Notes: generated by a model from the letters alone, not told the origin. 64,000 bases of DNA from Arthrobacter sp. StoSoilB20 (GCF_019977295.1 NZ_AP024651.1:1116001-1180000); one strand, 5' to 3'; counted from the stretch's first letter, positions 51,684-60,566 are shown. Program-made: numbers and translations.

Positions 51684-53758
51684 GCGAGCAGAACCAGCAG
51701 AAGAAGCGTGGCTGGGCCGCCAAAGCCGAGGCCGCCAAGGATGCCAAGGCAACAGCCGAGGCCGAGGTGGCAACAGAGGTCCTGGACGACGACGACTTCG
51801 TAGAAGAGGAATACGTTCCTTCGGAGGCCGACGGCGGCATGTTCGGCGATGTTCCGGCCAAGAAAGCAAAGGCGTTCTGGCCCTCGGCCAAGCGCCTCAT
51901 GGGCCTGCTGAAGCCAGAGAGCGTCGGCGTGTACATCGTGATCGGCCTCGTGGTGGTCTCAGTTGTCCTCAACGTCATCGCCCCCAAGGTCCTTGGCAAC
52001 GCCATGGACGTCATTTTCGGTGGCGTCATGGGCAAGCAGATCCCCGAAGGGGTCTCCCAGGAACAGTTCGTCGAGCTGATGCGCCAGCAGGGGCAAGGCA
52101 ACTTTGCGGACATGGTGTCCAAGATGGAGCTCACCAACGGGATCGATTTCCCCAAGCTGACGTTCCTGATTTCGATCGTGCTCCTGATGTACTTTGTGGC
52201 CAACATTTTCCTGTGGGCCCAAGGCTGGTTGCTCAACCGGATCGTCATGCGGGTCATCAAGCAGCTCCGCAACGATGTCCAGAAGAAGCTGAACCGGCTT
52301 CCGCTGAACTACTTCGACACCCGCCAGCGTGGTGACATCCTCTCCCGCGTTACCAACGACGTCGACAACGTCCAGCAGGGCCTGCAGCAGGCTTTCGCTC
52401 AGCTGGTCAGCTCCGTGCTGACCGTCCTGGGCATCACCGTCATGATGTTCATCGTGTCCTGGGAGCTGGCTTTGATCGCCCTGATCGCGTTGCCGCTCTC
52501 CGGCATCGTGGCAGGTGTCATCGGCGCGCGCAGCCAGAAGCTCTTCGCGGCACAGTGGAAGAACACCGGCACCCTCAACGGACAGATCGAGGAATCGTTC
52601 TCCGGGCACGACCTCGTGAAGGTGTTCGGCCGTGACGCGGACATGCTGGAGCGCTTTGACGAGAAGAACGAGGAACTCTACAAAGCCTCCTTCGGCGCGC
52701 AGTTTGTTTCCGGCGTGATCTTCCCGGCCATGAACTTTGTGTCCTACCTGTCCTATGTAGGCATCGCAGTGGTAGGCGGCCTTCGGGTGGCTTCGGGCTC
52801 CATGAGCCTGGGCGATGCCACGGCATTCATCCAGTACTCCCGTGAGTTCACCCAGCCGCTGGGGCAGATTGCCGGCATGGCGAACATGCTCCAGTCCGGC
52901 GTAGCCTCAGCCGAGCGTGTCTTCGAGTTCCTTGACGCTGAGGAAGAGGTAGAGGAGAACGGCACCCGCCACCTGCCCGCCAAGACCGACGGCCACGTTG
53001 AGTTCGAACATGTCTCGTTCAGCTATGTGGAGGACAAGCCGCTCATTGAGGATCTGTCCTTCGCTGCAGAACCGGGGCACACCGTTGCAATCGTTGGACC
53101 AACAGGTGCCGGCAAGACCACCCTGGTAAACCTCGTCATGCGTTTCTACGAGCTCAACGCCGGCCGGATCACTTTGGACGGTGTGGACATCAAGGACCTC
53201 ACCCGTTCCGAGCTCCGGTCCAAGGTGGGCATGGTGCTGCAGGATGCCTGGCTCTTCGGCGGGACCATCTACGACAACATCAAGTACGGCAACCTGGACG
53301 CCACAGAGGACCAGATCATGGAAGCAGCCAAGGCCACCTATGTGGACCGGTTCGTCCGTGCACTGCCTGACGGCTACCAGACGATCATTGATGAAGAAGG
53401 AAACAACGTCAGTGCCGGTGAGAAGCAGCTCATCACCATTGCCCGCGCGTTCGTTTCCGATCCTTCCCTGCTGATCCTGGACGAAGCCACCAGCTCCGTG
53501 GATACCCGCACCGAGTTGCTGCTGCAGAAGGCCATGGCTGCCCTCCGCACGGACCGGACCAGCTTTGTGATCGCGCACCGGCTCTCCACCATCCGGGACG
53601 CCGATACCATCCTTGTCATGGAGAACGGCAAGATCGTCGAGCAGGGCAACCACGCCCGGTTGCTCGCCCTCCAAGGCGCGTACTACCGGCTGTACATGTC
53701 CCAGTTCGCGGGTGAGGAAGAGACCGCCGTGGACGATTCGACGGCGGTGCACAGCTGA
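51680..53758 (+). CDS. Heterodimeric ABC exporter, subunit 2 (catalytic Walker B)
   Basis: This 692-residue partner has an extra N-terminal cytoplasmic region of about 75 residues (KAEAAKDAKATAEAEVAT, then an acidic block), six transmembrane helices and an ATPase domain with GPTGAGKTT, Walker B LLILDEATSSVD (Glu present) and a divergent signature VSAGEKQLITIARAF. The complementary losses in the two subunits (Asp for Glu in one, altered signature in the other) agree with an asymmetric heterodimer. Likely multidrug export, by family. Confidence 0.92.
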   Translation: MSEQNQQKKRGWAAKAEAAKDAKATAEAEVATEVLDDDDFVEEEYVPSEADGGMFGDVPAKKAKAFWPSAKRLMGLLKPESVGVYIVIGLVVVSVVLNVIAPKVLGNAMDVIFGGVMGKQIPEGVSQEQFVELMRQQGQGNFADMVSKMELTNGIDFPKLTFLISIVLLMYFVANIFLWAQGWLLNRIVMRVIKQLRNDVQKKLNRLPLNYFDTRQRGDILSRVTNDVDNVQQGLQQAFAQLVSSVLTVLGITVMMFIVSWELALIALIALPLSGIVAGVIGARSQKLFAAQWKNTGTLNGQIEESFSGHDLVKVFGRDADMLERFDEKNEELYKASFGAQFVSGVIFPAMNFVSYLSYVGIAVVGGLRVASGSMSLGDATAFIQYSREFTQPLGQIAGMANMLQSGVASAERVFEFLDAEEEVEENGTRHLPAKTDGHVEFEHVSFSYVEDKPLIEDLSFAAEPGHTVAIVGPTGAGKTTLVNLVMRFYELNAGRITLDGVDIKDLTRSELRSKVGMVLQDAWLFGGTIYDNIKYGNLDATEDQIMEAAKATYVDRFVRALPDGYQTIIDEEGNNVSAGEKQLITIARAFVSDPSLLILDEATSSVDTRTELLLQKAMAALRTDRTSFVIAHRLSTIRDADTILVMENGKIVEQGNHARLLALQGAYYRLYMSQFAGEEETAVDDSTAVHS

Positions 53759-53781
53759 GCACCGAAGCACTGACGGAGTCC

Positions 53782-54231
53782 GTGGCACCCCGGCGCATGG
53801 AGGTTTTAGTACCCATGCGCTGGGGTGACATGGACGCCTACGGGCACATCAACAACGTGCAGATCGTCCGGATGTTGGAGGAAGCCCGTATTGCGGCCTT
53901 CGGTCCACCCCGCGGAGCAGGCCTTCCCGGCGTAGAGCCGCCGGCTGCCCTGTTCAACGATGTCGATGAAGGCACCATGACCCTTGTGGTCGAACACAAG
54001 GTCCGGTACGTCAGGACCTTGGATTACCGCAACATTCCTGCCGTTGTGGAAATCTGGGTGGGGGCGATCAAGGGTGCAAGCTTCGATCTGCACTACGTCA
54101 TCAAGGATCCCGTTACCCGGGAAGACTGCGTCAAGGCCACCACTCATTTGGCCTTCGTAGCTGAAGCCACCGGACGGGTCCTCAGGCTCACTCCGGAGCA
54201 AAAGGAAAAGCTCGGGCGCTATCAAGCCTGA
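53782..54231 (+). CDS. Acyl-CoA thioesterase, 4HBT/hotdog family
   Basis: A 149-residue single hotdog domain with the 4-hydroxybenzoyl-CoA thioesterase-like motif RWGDMDAYGHINNVQIVRMLEEAR (Asp and the helix Glu) and VEHKVRYVRTLDYRN. It would release free acid and CoA from an acyl-CoA. GTG 53782 has GGAG four bases upstream. The open frame continues back to the end of the ABC gene but starts there only with CTG, so an unusual earlier start cannot be excluded. It lies 23 bp after the ABC exporter and may be co-transcribed. Confidence 0.85.
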   Translation: MAPRRMEVLVPMRWGDMDAYGHINNVQIVRMLEEARIAAFGPPRGAGLPGVEPPAALFNDVDEGTMTLVVEHKVRYVRTLDYRNIPAVVEIWVGAIKGASFDLHYVIKDPVTREDCVKATTHLAFVAEATGRVLRLTPEQKEKLGRYQA

Positions 54232-54234
54232 CGA

Positions 54235-54293
54235 GTTTTTGTACAGTTGATGCCCTTAAGGAGCCTTCTTAGGGGCATTACCTGTACAAAAAC
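54235..54293. terminator. Nested inverted repeat between thioesterase and cutC
   Basis: An outer 12-bp repeat GTTTTTGTACAG (54235-54246) pairs with 54282-54293, and an inner stem ATGCCCTTAAG (54250-54260) pairs with 54268-54278 with one G-U. It starts 4 bp after the stop and ends just before the cutC -10 box (TAGAGT, 54300-54305). It may act as terminator, operator or both. Confidence 0.6.
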
Positions 54294-54311
54294 TGCGCGT
54301 AGAGTTTCAGC

Positions 54312-55076
54312 ATGAAACTTGAAATTGCCGTGGTCAGTGCCGTCGGCGCAGGTGCCGCCGCTTCCGAGGGGGCGCACCGCGTTGAACTGTGCAGCAGCCT
54401 GGAACTTGGTGGCATCACTCCAAGCCAGGGGCTCATGGAGGCAAGCATGGAGCACGTCGATGGCCGCCTGGAAATCCATCCCTTGATACGTCCCAGGCCA
54501 GGAGATTTCCAATACTCGGCATCGGATGTGGACACCATGGTCCATGAGATCCGCCATCTGCTGGCACAGGGCGCCCACGGAGTGGTGGTCGGAGCTCTGA
54601 CGCCTTCAGGCGAAGTGGACGTTCATGCGATCCAACGGCTCGTGGACACTGCCAAAGAGGCCAACCCTGCAGTGCAACTGACTTTCCACCGTGCCATCGA
54701 CCAGTCCAAAGACCCCATAGCTGCGCTGGAGCGGCTGCTGGAACTGGGGTTCACCAGGGTGCTGACCTCCGGGCATGCGGCCACCGCGGGCGCTGGGCTG
54801 CAAACCTTGTCGGACATGGTCGAGCGGGCAGCGGGCGCCTTGGAAATCATGGCTGGCGGGGGACTGGCACTCGAAGACATCCCTGCCATGCACGCCGCCG
54901 GTCTCTCGGCCGTCCATCTGTCCGCCAAGAAGACCGTGTCCACCCCCGGGGAGGGAACCATCTCCCTTGGTGCCCAGGACGGGGCCGATCCTACCGCCTA
55001 CACAGTCACAGACCGTGAAGTGGTCCGGGCCGCCAAAGCGATGGTGAACGCGCTCAACCTGGACGCCGGGATCTGA
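54312..55076 (+). CDS. cutC: CutC family protein
   Basis: The 254-residue TIM-barrel protein begins with LEIAVVSAVGAGAAASEGAHRVELCSSLELGG, the CutC signature, and later has TFHRAIDQSKDP and RVLTSGHAAT. CutC was linked to copper homeostasis in E. coli, but its activity is unsettled. The ATG lies six bases after a TAGAGT box and no SD is visible, so the mRNA is probably leaderless. Confidence 0.92.
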   Translation: MKLEIAVVSAVGAGAAASEGAHRVELCSSLELGGITPSQGLMEASMEHVDGRLEIHPLIRPRPGDFQYSASDVDTMVHEIRHLLAQGAHGVVVGALTPSGEVDVHAIQRLVDTAKEANPAVQLTFHRAIDQSKDPIAALERLLELGFTRVLTSGHAATAGAGLQTLSDMVERAAGALEIMAGGGLALEDIPAMHAAGLSAVHLSAKKTVSTPGEGTISLGAQDGADPTAYTVTDREVVRAAKAMVNALNLDAGI

Positions 55077-55199
55077 AGCCCGAGCGTGCGGCATTCATAG
55101 CCAAGGATGGATACGGCATGCGCCCCGCCGTATGAATCCCAGTAAGTACGCATCGCAATAACCCTTTACCGGGCCGCAGGAGGCCGGGATGATGTAAGG

Positions 55200-55218
55200 A
55201 TTCACCAACTCGGTGAAT
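55200..55218. promoter_or_regulatory. Inverted repeat upstream of the predicted glycosidase gene
   Basis: ATTCACC (55200-55206) and GGTGAAT (55212-55218) form a 7-bp perfect palindrome with a 5-bp spacer, 33 bp before the ATG. A second inverted repeat ATACGGC/GCCGTAT (55111-55117, 55127-55133) lies nearer the cutC stop and may be its terminator, though it has no T-run. Confidence 0.4.
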
Positions 55219-55251
55219 ACATCCCGGAAGCTACCTTCAGGAGTCCCAGCG

Positions 55252-58200
55252 ATGCCGCTGCCCACGCCGGTTTCACCGGTTGTCATGCCCGCCCACCCAC
55301 TTGCCGGAAGCAAGCGGACAACAGGCCACCCGGAGGTGGAATGCGGCATCGGGACGTGGGACCAATTGCGCTATGGAAACCACCGGTTCGTGATTGAAGT
55401 CCAGGAACGGGACCGGGACGAGCAAGGCGAAGTACCCGCCCGCCGGCTCCTGATTCCATGGCGTCGCCAAGACCAGGACCCATTATCGGTGGACGTCATC
55501 GTGATCTCGGAAAGAAGCGGGACCCGGGTCCGCAATGTGGTGGTCGAAGAAGCCACCCGGGAGGCGGGAACCATCGTTTTCGAGCCCACGGATGGTCCGG
55601 GGCTCTATTTCGTCTACTACCTGCCGTACGCCATGCTGGGGAAACCCCACTATCCGCAGGCGGAGTACCTCCCGTACCGGCCCTCGGCGGAGCCCGGGTG
55701 GGCGGCCGGCGTCGTGCCTTCGCCATGGCAGGCCGCCAAGGGCCCGATTCCCCAAGCAACTGTCCTTCGCTATGAGTCCGCGAGCCAGCGCGACTCGTTT
55801 GCCCCGATGAACTTCACTGCCCGCGCGGACGAGCTGGAACAACTGCACAACAGGCATGCCGGCAAGGCGTTCCTGCTGTTTCCGGAGGATCGGCTGAATC
55901 CCCTTTCCCCGCGGCGGGAGCTTCCGGCGCACTGGGTGATCAAGGGGCCGGCCCAAAACTTTCACGCGCTGGCCCAATGCGGGGAGGACTATGTAGTCCA
56001 GTTGGGGTTGTACGCGCTGGAGGACCTGGAAGGCGTCGAAGTGCAGGTGGCCTCTCCGGCGGGCGGACACTGCCTCAACACCGACGGCGTGGACCGGTTC
56101 GGCAAGCCGTGGCGAAGGACTCTGGATCTTCGGGCTGGGACGGTGCGCGCACTCTACGTCTTACTGCCTGTCCCCGAGGACAGTGCTGGAGGGCGCCACG
56201 AAGCGGTGGTCACAGTCACCGCCTCCGGTCACGCTGCCCAAGCTGTTGAGGTCTGCTTGGACGTTACTGCTGGGAACAAAGTGGCTGTTGCACGCGACGC
56301 TGCTGCAAGAGATGTGGCTGCTGCAAGCGATGTGGCCACTGCGGACAAGGTTGCTGCGGCGCACGATGTGGCTGCTGCGAGCGATGTGGCCACTGCAAGC
56401 GACGATGCTGCGGCAAGCGACAAGTACCAGCCAGGGGGAGGTTTCGGCGATCCGCGCTACCTGCGGCGCCTGGCCTGGCTGGATTCCAGTGTGGCCCAGG
56501 ATGCCGGGCTGGTCCGTCCTTTCACCGCCATCACCTTGGACCGGGACAGCAGGACGTTGGGGATCCGGGGCAGGGTCCTGGAGTTGACGGAGTCGGGGCT
56601 TCCGGCGCAGGTGACGTCCACCTTCACCGCGGCCGTGACCGCAACGGACGGTCCCGGCGTCGGGCTTTTCACTAGCCCGATGCTGCTGGAGATCGACGGT
56701 ATCCAGTGGAGTCACCCGCCGCTGACCTTCACGGAGGAGGGGCCCGGGAGGGTCTCGTGGCAGTCCACGTGGATGGGCGCAATAGACGGAAACCCTGTGT
56801 TGTGCCTGGAGCTGAAGGGCGTCCTCGAGGCCGATGGTGCGGTCTCGTACTCACTCCGCCTCAGGTCCCTGGGAACCCTGGAGGTGCCCGACGTCGGCCT
56901 GCGGCTTGCGTTTGATGAGGCTGCGGTTCCGCTCGCGATGGGCTTGGGAGTCCCGGGCGGGCGGCGTCCGGAATCCCTGGATTGGACCTGGGACGTTGCG
57001 GCGAGGAACCAGGATGCGCTGTGGTTGGGTAGCGTGAATGTGGGGATGCAGCTGGCACTGCGGGACGGCAACTACGAGCGTCCACTGAATACCAACTTCT
57101 ACCTCGGGAAGCCGCTGGTGGAACCGTCGTCCTGGGCCAACCGCCAGGTGTCCGGTTCCGGCACCGCAGTCCGGGGAGGGGTCAAGCTTCGGACCCACGA
57201 GGGGACAGTGACCGTCCGTGCGCACAGTGGCGCGCGAACTCTGGCGGCCCATGAACCCCTGGACTTCGATTTCCGCCTGCTGCTGACGCCGTTCAAACCC
57301 ATCCAGCCCGGCAACCACCTCGCCAAGCGGTACTTCCACCAACCGGCGGAGCCTGCGGACATCAAGGCGGCGGGAGCCACGGTGGTCAACGTCCATCACG
57401 CCACGGCACCGGCGCCATACATCAACGATCCGTTACTGACGCAGGACAGGCTCCGTAGGTATGTGGCTGAGTGTCACCGGCACGGACTCAAAGCCAAGGT
57501 GTACAACACGGTCAGGGAGCTCACTTTCCACAGCCCGGTGTTGTTGCCGTTGCTGCACCTGGACCATGAGATCTTCAGCGATGGCCCGGGCAAGGGGCAC
57601 ATCTGGTTGCAGGAGCATGCCGGCACTGGCTATGTGTCCGCCTGGTTTGCTCCCAATGTGGAGGACATCGCCGTGGTGACCACTGGCGAGTCGCGGTGGG
57701 AGAACTTCTACGTGCGGAGCCTGCAGGAGCTGGCCTCCGGCGAGGACGGGATTGACGGCATCTACCTGGATGACATTGCTTATGACCGGCATGCAATGCT
57801 CCGGGTCCGCAAGGTCCTGGAGCGGGCCTGCGAAGACCGCGGCGTGGACGGTCCGGAGATCGACCTCCACTCTGCCAACCAGTTCACGACACATGACGGT
57901 TACGCATCCTCCGCCAATCTGTACATGGAGCAGCTGCCCTATGTGGACAGGCTCTGGCTGGGGGAGTATTTCGACTACGACTCCACCGGTCCCGATTACT
58001 GGCTGGTGGAGCTCTCCGGAATCCCGTTCGGGCTGATGGGGGAGATGTTGGAAGGCGGCGGCAATCCGTGGCGTGGGATGGTGTTCGGCATGACGGGCCG
58101 GGCACCCGCCGTCGACAACCGTCCCCTCTGGGATTTCTGGGCAGAAACAGGGCTGGAGGGCGCGCAAATGCGCGGCTTCTGGGACCCGGACGCGCCGGTG

Positions 58201-58443
58201 CGGACCAGCCACCCGGACGTTCTTGCCACCTCGTGGGAGACCGCTCAAGGACTGGTGGTGGCGCTGGCGTCATGGGCCGGGGACACTGAGCAGGTGACGT
58301 TGATTTTCGACGACGACCACGCTGCCGCCGGCCCCGTGCATGCCCCGGCCATTCCGGGATTCCAATCCGCAGCAAGCTACGCCCCCGGCGAAGCCATCAC
58401 CCTCCAGCCGCAGCGCGGCCTCCTCCTGACGATCGGATACTGA
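55252..58443 (+). CDS. DUF6067-type predicted glycoside hydrolase with an Ala/Ser/Asp repeat insert
   Basis: A 1063-residue protein without a signal peptide. Residues 1-340 are beta-rich. Residues about 342-393 are a low-complexity insert of AASDVA-like units (AAASDVATA, AAHDVAAAS). The rest contains a beta-sandwich and then a TIM-barrel-like part with CHRHGLKAKVYNTVREL, GIDGIYLDDIAYDRHAML and EQLPYVDRLWLGEYFDYDS, typical of DUF6067/GH123-like families. The Asp pair in YLDDIAYD is a likely active-site element. The ATG at 55252 has AGGAG with an 8-base spacer, rather than GTG 55213. It is coupled (1 bp) to the DUF5107 gene. Confidence 0.75.
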   Translation: MPLPTPVSPVVMPAHPLAGSKRTTGHPEVECGIGTWDQLRYGNHRFVIEVQERDRDEQGEVPARRLLIPWRRQDQDPLSVDVIVISERSGTRVRNVVVEEATREAGTIVFEPTDGPGLYFVYYLPYAMLGKPHYPQAEYLPYRPSAEPGWAAGVVPSPWQAAKGPIPQATVLRYESASQRDSFAPMNFTARADELEQLHNRHAGKAFLLFPEDRLNPLSPRRELPAHWVIKGPAQNFHALAQCGEDYVVQLGLYALEDLEGVEVQVASPAGGHCLNTDGVDRFGKPWRRTLDLRAGTVRALYVLLPVPEDSAGGRHEAVVTVTASGHAAQAVEVCLDVTAGNKVAVARDAAARDVAAASDVATADKVAAAHDVAAASDVATASDDAAASDKYQPGGGFGDPRYLRRLAWLDSSVAQDAGLVRPFTAITLDRDSRTLGIRGRVLELTESGLPAQVTSTFTAAVTATDGPGVGLFTSPMLLEIDGIQWSHPPLTFTEEGPGRVSWQSTWMGAIDGNPVLCLELKGVLEADGAVSYSLRLRSLGTLEVPDVGLRLAFDEAAVPLAMGLGVPGGRRPESLDWTWDVAARNQDALWLGSVNVGMQLALRDGNYERPLNTNFYLGKPLVEPSSWANRQVSGSGTAVRGGVKLRTHEGTVTVRAHSGARTLAAHEPLDFDFRLLLTPFKPIQPGNHLAKRYFHQPAEPADIKAAGATVVNVHHATAPAPYINDPLLTQDRLRRYVAECHRHGLKAKVYNTVRELTFHSPVLLPLLHLDHEIFSDGPGKGHIWLQEHAGTGYVSAWFAPNVEDIAVVTTGESRWENFYVRSLQELASGEDGIDGIYLDDIAYDRHAMLRVRKVLERACEDRGVDGPEIDLHSANQFTTHDGYASSANLYMEQLPYVDRLWLGEYFDYDSTGPDYWLVELSGIPFGLMGEMLEGGGNPWRGMVFGMTGRAPAVDNRPLWDFWAETGLEGAQMRGFWDPDAPVRTSHPDVLATSWETAQGLVVALASWAGDTEQVTLIFDDDHAAAGPVHAPAIPGFQSAASYAPGEAITLQPQRGLLLTIGY

Positions 58444-58444
58444 C

Positions 58445-60382
58445 GTGAACACTGCCGCGAGCTCCAACCTCACCGTCACCACCATCACCTTGACCATGGC
58501 CGAAACCGGTCCGCTCAATCCCCTGCCCGTGGTGGCCGCCGAACTTGATCAGCCCTACACCGTGGGTGAGGGCGTGCCCGAGGAACTCCAGGCGTCGGCC
58601 CGCTACGGAGTGGTGCCCAACGTCTACCCCTATCTCATGCAGGACGGGTACAGCCGTGAGGCGGCACCCAGGGAAGTACCCGCCGTCGTGCTTGAAAACA
58701 GCAAACTCAAGGTGACAGTCATCCCTTCGCTGGGCGGCCGCATCTGGGAGCTTTTCGACAAAGCCACCGGCAAACAGCTCCTCCACACCCACAATGCTCC
58801 GCAGCTGGCCAATATTGCCCTGCGCAAGGCGTGGTTTGCCGGTGGGCTTGAGTGGAACATCGGAACCCGTGGACATTCGCCCACCAGCTGCGATCCGTTG
58901 CACACCGCAATCGTCCACACCGAGGACGGCAAGCACATCCTTCGCCTCTGGGAGTTTGAACGGCTGAGGGAAGTGGTGTTTCAGGTGGACATTTGGTTGC
59001 CGGAAGACTCAGCCGTTCTGTTCGCCGCCGTCCGGCTGCGGAACCCGAATGACCACGATGTCCCCATGTATTGGTGGAGCAACGCCGCCATCCCCGAAAC
59101 GGAGCGCACCCGCGTGATCGCCCCGGCGGACGAAGCATTCGGCAGTGACTACACCACGGACATCACCCGCGTCCGGCCCACCAGCCATGAGGGGTACGAC
59201 GGGACGTGGCTGGTCAACAGCCCTCACGCGGCCGACTTCTTCTTCGACATCGACCCCTCCGAACGGCGTTGGGTTGTGGCCGCGGACGACGACGGCGATG
59301 GGCTGGCGATGCTGTCAACGGGACTCCTGCGGGGAAAGAAGCTCTTCGTCTGGGGCCAGGGCCAGGGTGGGAAACGGTGGCAGGAATGGTTGAGCCCCGG
59401 AGCCGGACCGTACGCCGAAATCCAGGCCGGCCTTGCGCAGACCCAGTTTGAACACCTGGTGATGCCTGCCGGTGCGCAATGGGCGTGGGTGGAGGCCTAC
59501 GGGAACGGACACCTGGACCCCGGGACCTCCCACGGTGATGATTGGGCCGCCGCGGTGGCGCACGCCGGCGAACGTTTGGAAGGGCTTCTGCCGCACGAAG
59601 AACTCGAGGCGATGCTTCCCGCAGCCATCGCCGATGCCGACGTCCCGCCGTCGAAAATGTTGCTGCACGGCAGCGGCTGGGGCGTGGTGGAGCGGGCCCG
59701 GCGGCTGAGGACCGGCAAAGGCTGGGTGGACGAGAGTGGAACACCGTTCGTGGATGAAAGCATCACGGGGGAGCAGGAACCGTGGCTGGGGCTGCTGCAT
59801 GGAAAGGCGCTCGACGGCGCGCCCAGCTTCGTCGCCGGTACTGACTGGGAGGACTTGCTGGCAGGTCAGGACAGCCCGGAGGCGCGCTTCCACTTGGCCA
59901 CCATCCAGCATGCCCGCCAGGACCTGAAAGGGGCCGAAGCCCTCTATGGGGAGGTAGTGGCGGCCAACGATGTGAGGCCGCGGACCAAGGCGCTTGCCCA
60001 TCGGGGGCTGGGATTGGCGTTGCTCGCTGGGGGACAGGAAGCGGAAGGACTCGCGTGGCTTCGGAAGGGTGTGGCTGCCGACCCCGCCAACGCGTCCTTG
60101 CTCACCGAGGCTGTCACGCTGAGCATCCGGCACGGCGACCCGGCCATGGCGCTGGAACTGAACGACACCGCACCCAAGGAGGGCCCCGGCGTCGGACGTT
60201 TGCGGTTCCTGAAGGCATTGGCGCTCGCACGGACGGGGAACCCCGGCGGGGCAGCGGCGATCCTGCGCGAGGGTGTCGAGATTCCGGACCTCCGCGAAGG
60301 CGAAGATGCGATCTCGGCCTTGTGGCAGGAGGTTTGTCCGGGGGAGGCGGTGCCGTTCAGCTACCAATTCGGCATGCACTAG
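58445..60382 (+). CDS. DUF5107 domain protein with C-terminal TPR repeats
   Basis: This 645-residue cytoplasmic protein has, in its N-terminal two thirds, an aldose-1-epimerase/galactose-mutarotase-like beta-sandwich (DUF5107: VTVIPSLGGRIWELFDKATGKQLL, FAGGLEWNIGTRGHSPTSC), then about 200 residues of TPR-like helices (EARFHLATIQHARQDLKGAEALYGEVV). Such proteins occur beside glycosidases in sugar-catabolism loci. The GTG start is one base after the previous stop, so translation is coupled. Confidence 0.8.
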   Translation: MNTAASSNLTVTTITLTMAETGPLNPLPVVAAELDQPYTVGEGVPEELQASARYGVVPNVYPYLMQDGYSREAAPREVPAVVLENSKLKVTVIPSLGGRIWELFDKATGKQLLHTHNAPQLANIALRKAWFAGGLEWNIGTRGHSPTSCDPLHTAIVHTEDGKHILRLWEFERLREVVFQVDIWLPEDSAVLFAAVRLRNPNDHDVPMYWWSNAAIPETERTRVIAPADEAFGSDYTTDITRVRPTSHEGYDGTWLVNSPHAADFFFDIDPSERRWVVAADDDGDGLAMLSTGLLRGKKLFVWGQGQGGKRWQEWLSPGAGPYAEIQAGLAQTQFEHLVMPAGAQWAWVEAYGNGHLDPGTSHGDDWAAAVAHAGERLEGLLPHEELEAMLPAAIADADVPPSKMLLHGSGWGVVERARRLRTGKGWVDESGTPFVDESITGEQEPWLGLLHGKALDGAPSFVAGTDWEDLLAGQDSPEARFHLATIQHARQDLKGAEALYGEVVAANDVRPRTKALAHRGLGLALLAGGQEAEGLAWLRKGVAADPANASLLTEAVTLSIRHGDPAMALELNDTAPKEGPGVGRLRFLKALALARTGNPGGAAAILREGVEIPDLREGEDAISALWQEVCPGEAVPFSYQFGMH

Positions 60383-60405
60383 TCCCTTCGAGGGATAAAA
60401 AGTCC

Positions 60406-60443
60406 CGGGGATAGTGGGTTCCAGTGGGAATGCGCTATCCCCG
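60406..60443. repeat. Inverted repeat downstream of the DUF5107 gene
   Basis: CGGGGATAG (60406-60414) and CTATCCCCG (60435-60443) can pair. A smaller TCCCT/AGGGA stem lies just before, at about 60383-60396. Without a T-run it may be a weak terminator or transcript-stabilising hairpin. Confidence 0.45.
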
Positions 60444-60485
60444 CGGCCAGGTGGAAGACATTGGGCGGCCAGCAAAGATCACCCC

Positions 60486-60514
60486 TTGACGGGTGACGTG
60501 CGTCACTGTATGTT
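60486..60514 (+). promoter_or_regulatory. Promoter of the GH30-GH43 enzyme gene
   Basis: TTGACG (60486-60491) and TATGTT (60509-60514) with exactly 17 bp between give a predicted start near 60521. The -10 overlaps the first operator. Confidence 0.7.
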
Positions 60515-60523
60515 TACGTAAAC
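60512..60523. promoter_or_regulatory. LacI-family operator 1
   Basis: GTTTACGTAAAC is a perfect 12-bp palindrome with the CG centre typical of LacI-type sugar regulators. It overlaps the -10 box and transcription start. Confidence 0.75.
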
Positions 60524-60532
60524 CTCTTCTAT

Positions 60533-60544
60533 GTTCACGTAAAC
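60533..60544. promoter_or_regulatory. LacI-family operator 2
   Basis: GTTCACGTAAAC is the same palindrome with one change, 21 bp centre to centre from operator 1 (two helical turns, same face of DNA). Confidence 0.72.
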
Positions 60545-60566
60545 ATGAACGGATTGGATTTAGACA

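Noticed and set aside
53755..53781. Possible CTG start for the thioesterase, overlapping the ABC exporter stop
   Set aside because: CTG starts are rare and no SD fits; GTG at 53782 has GGAG upstream. It is kept only as an alternative in the gene note.
60406..60443. Rho-independent terminator after the DUF5107 gene
   Set aside because: The inverted repeat is real but has no T-run after it, so it is listed as a repeat and not as a terminator.
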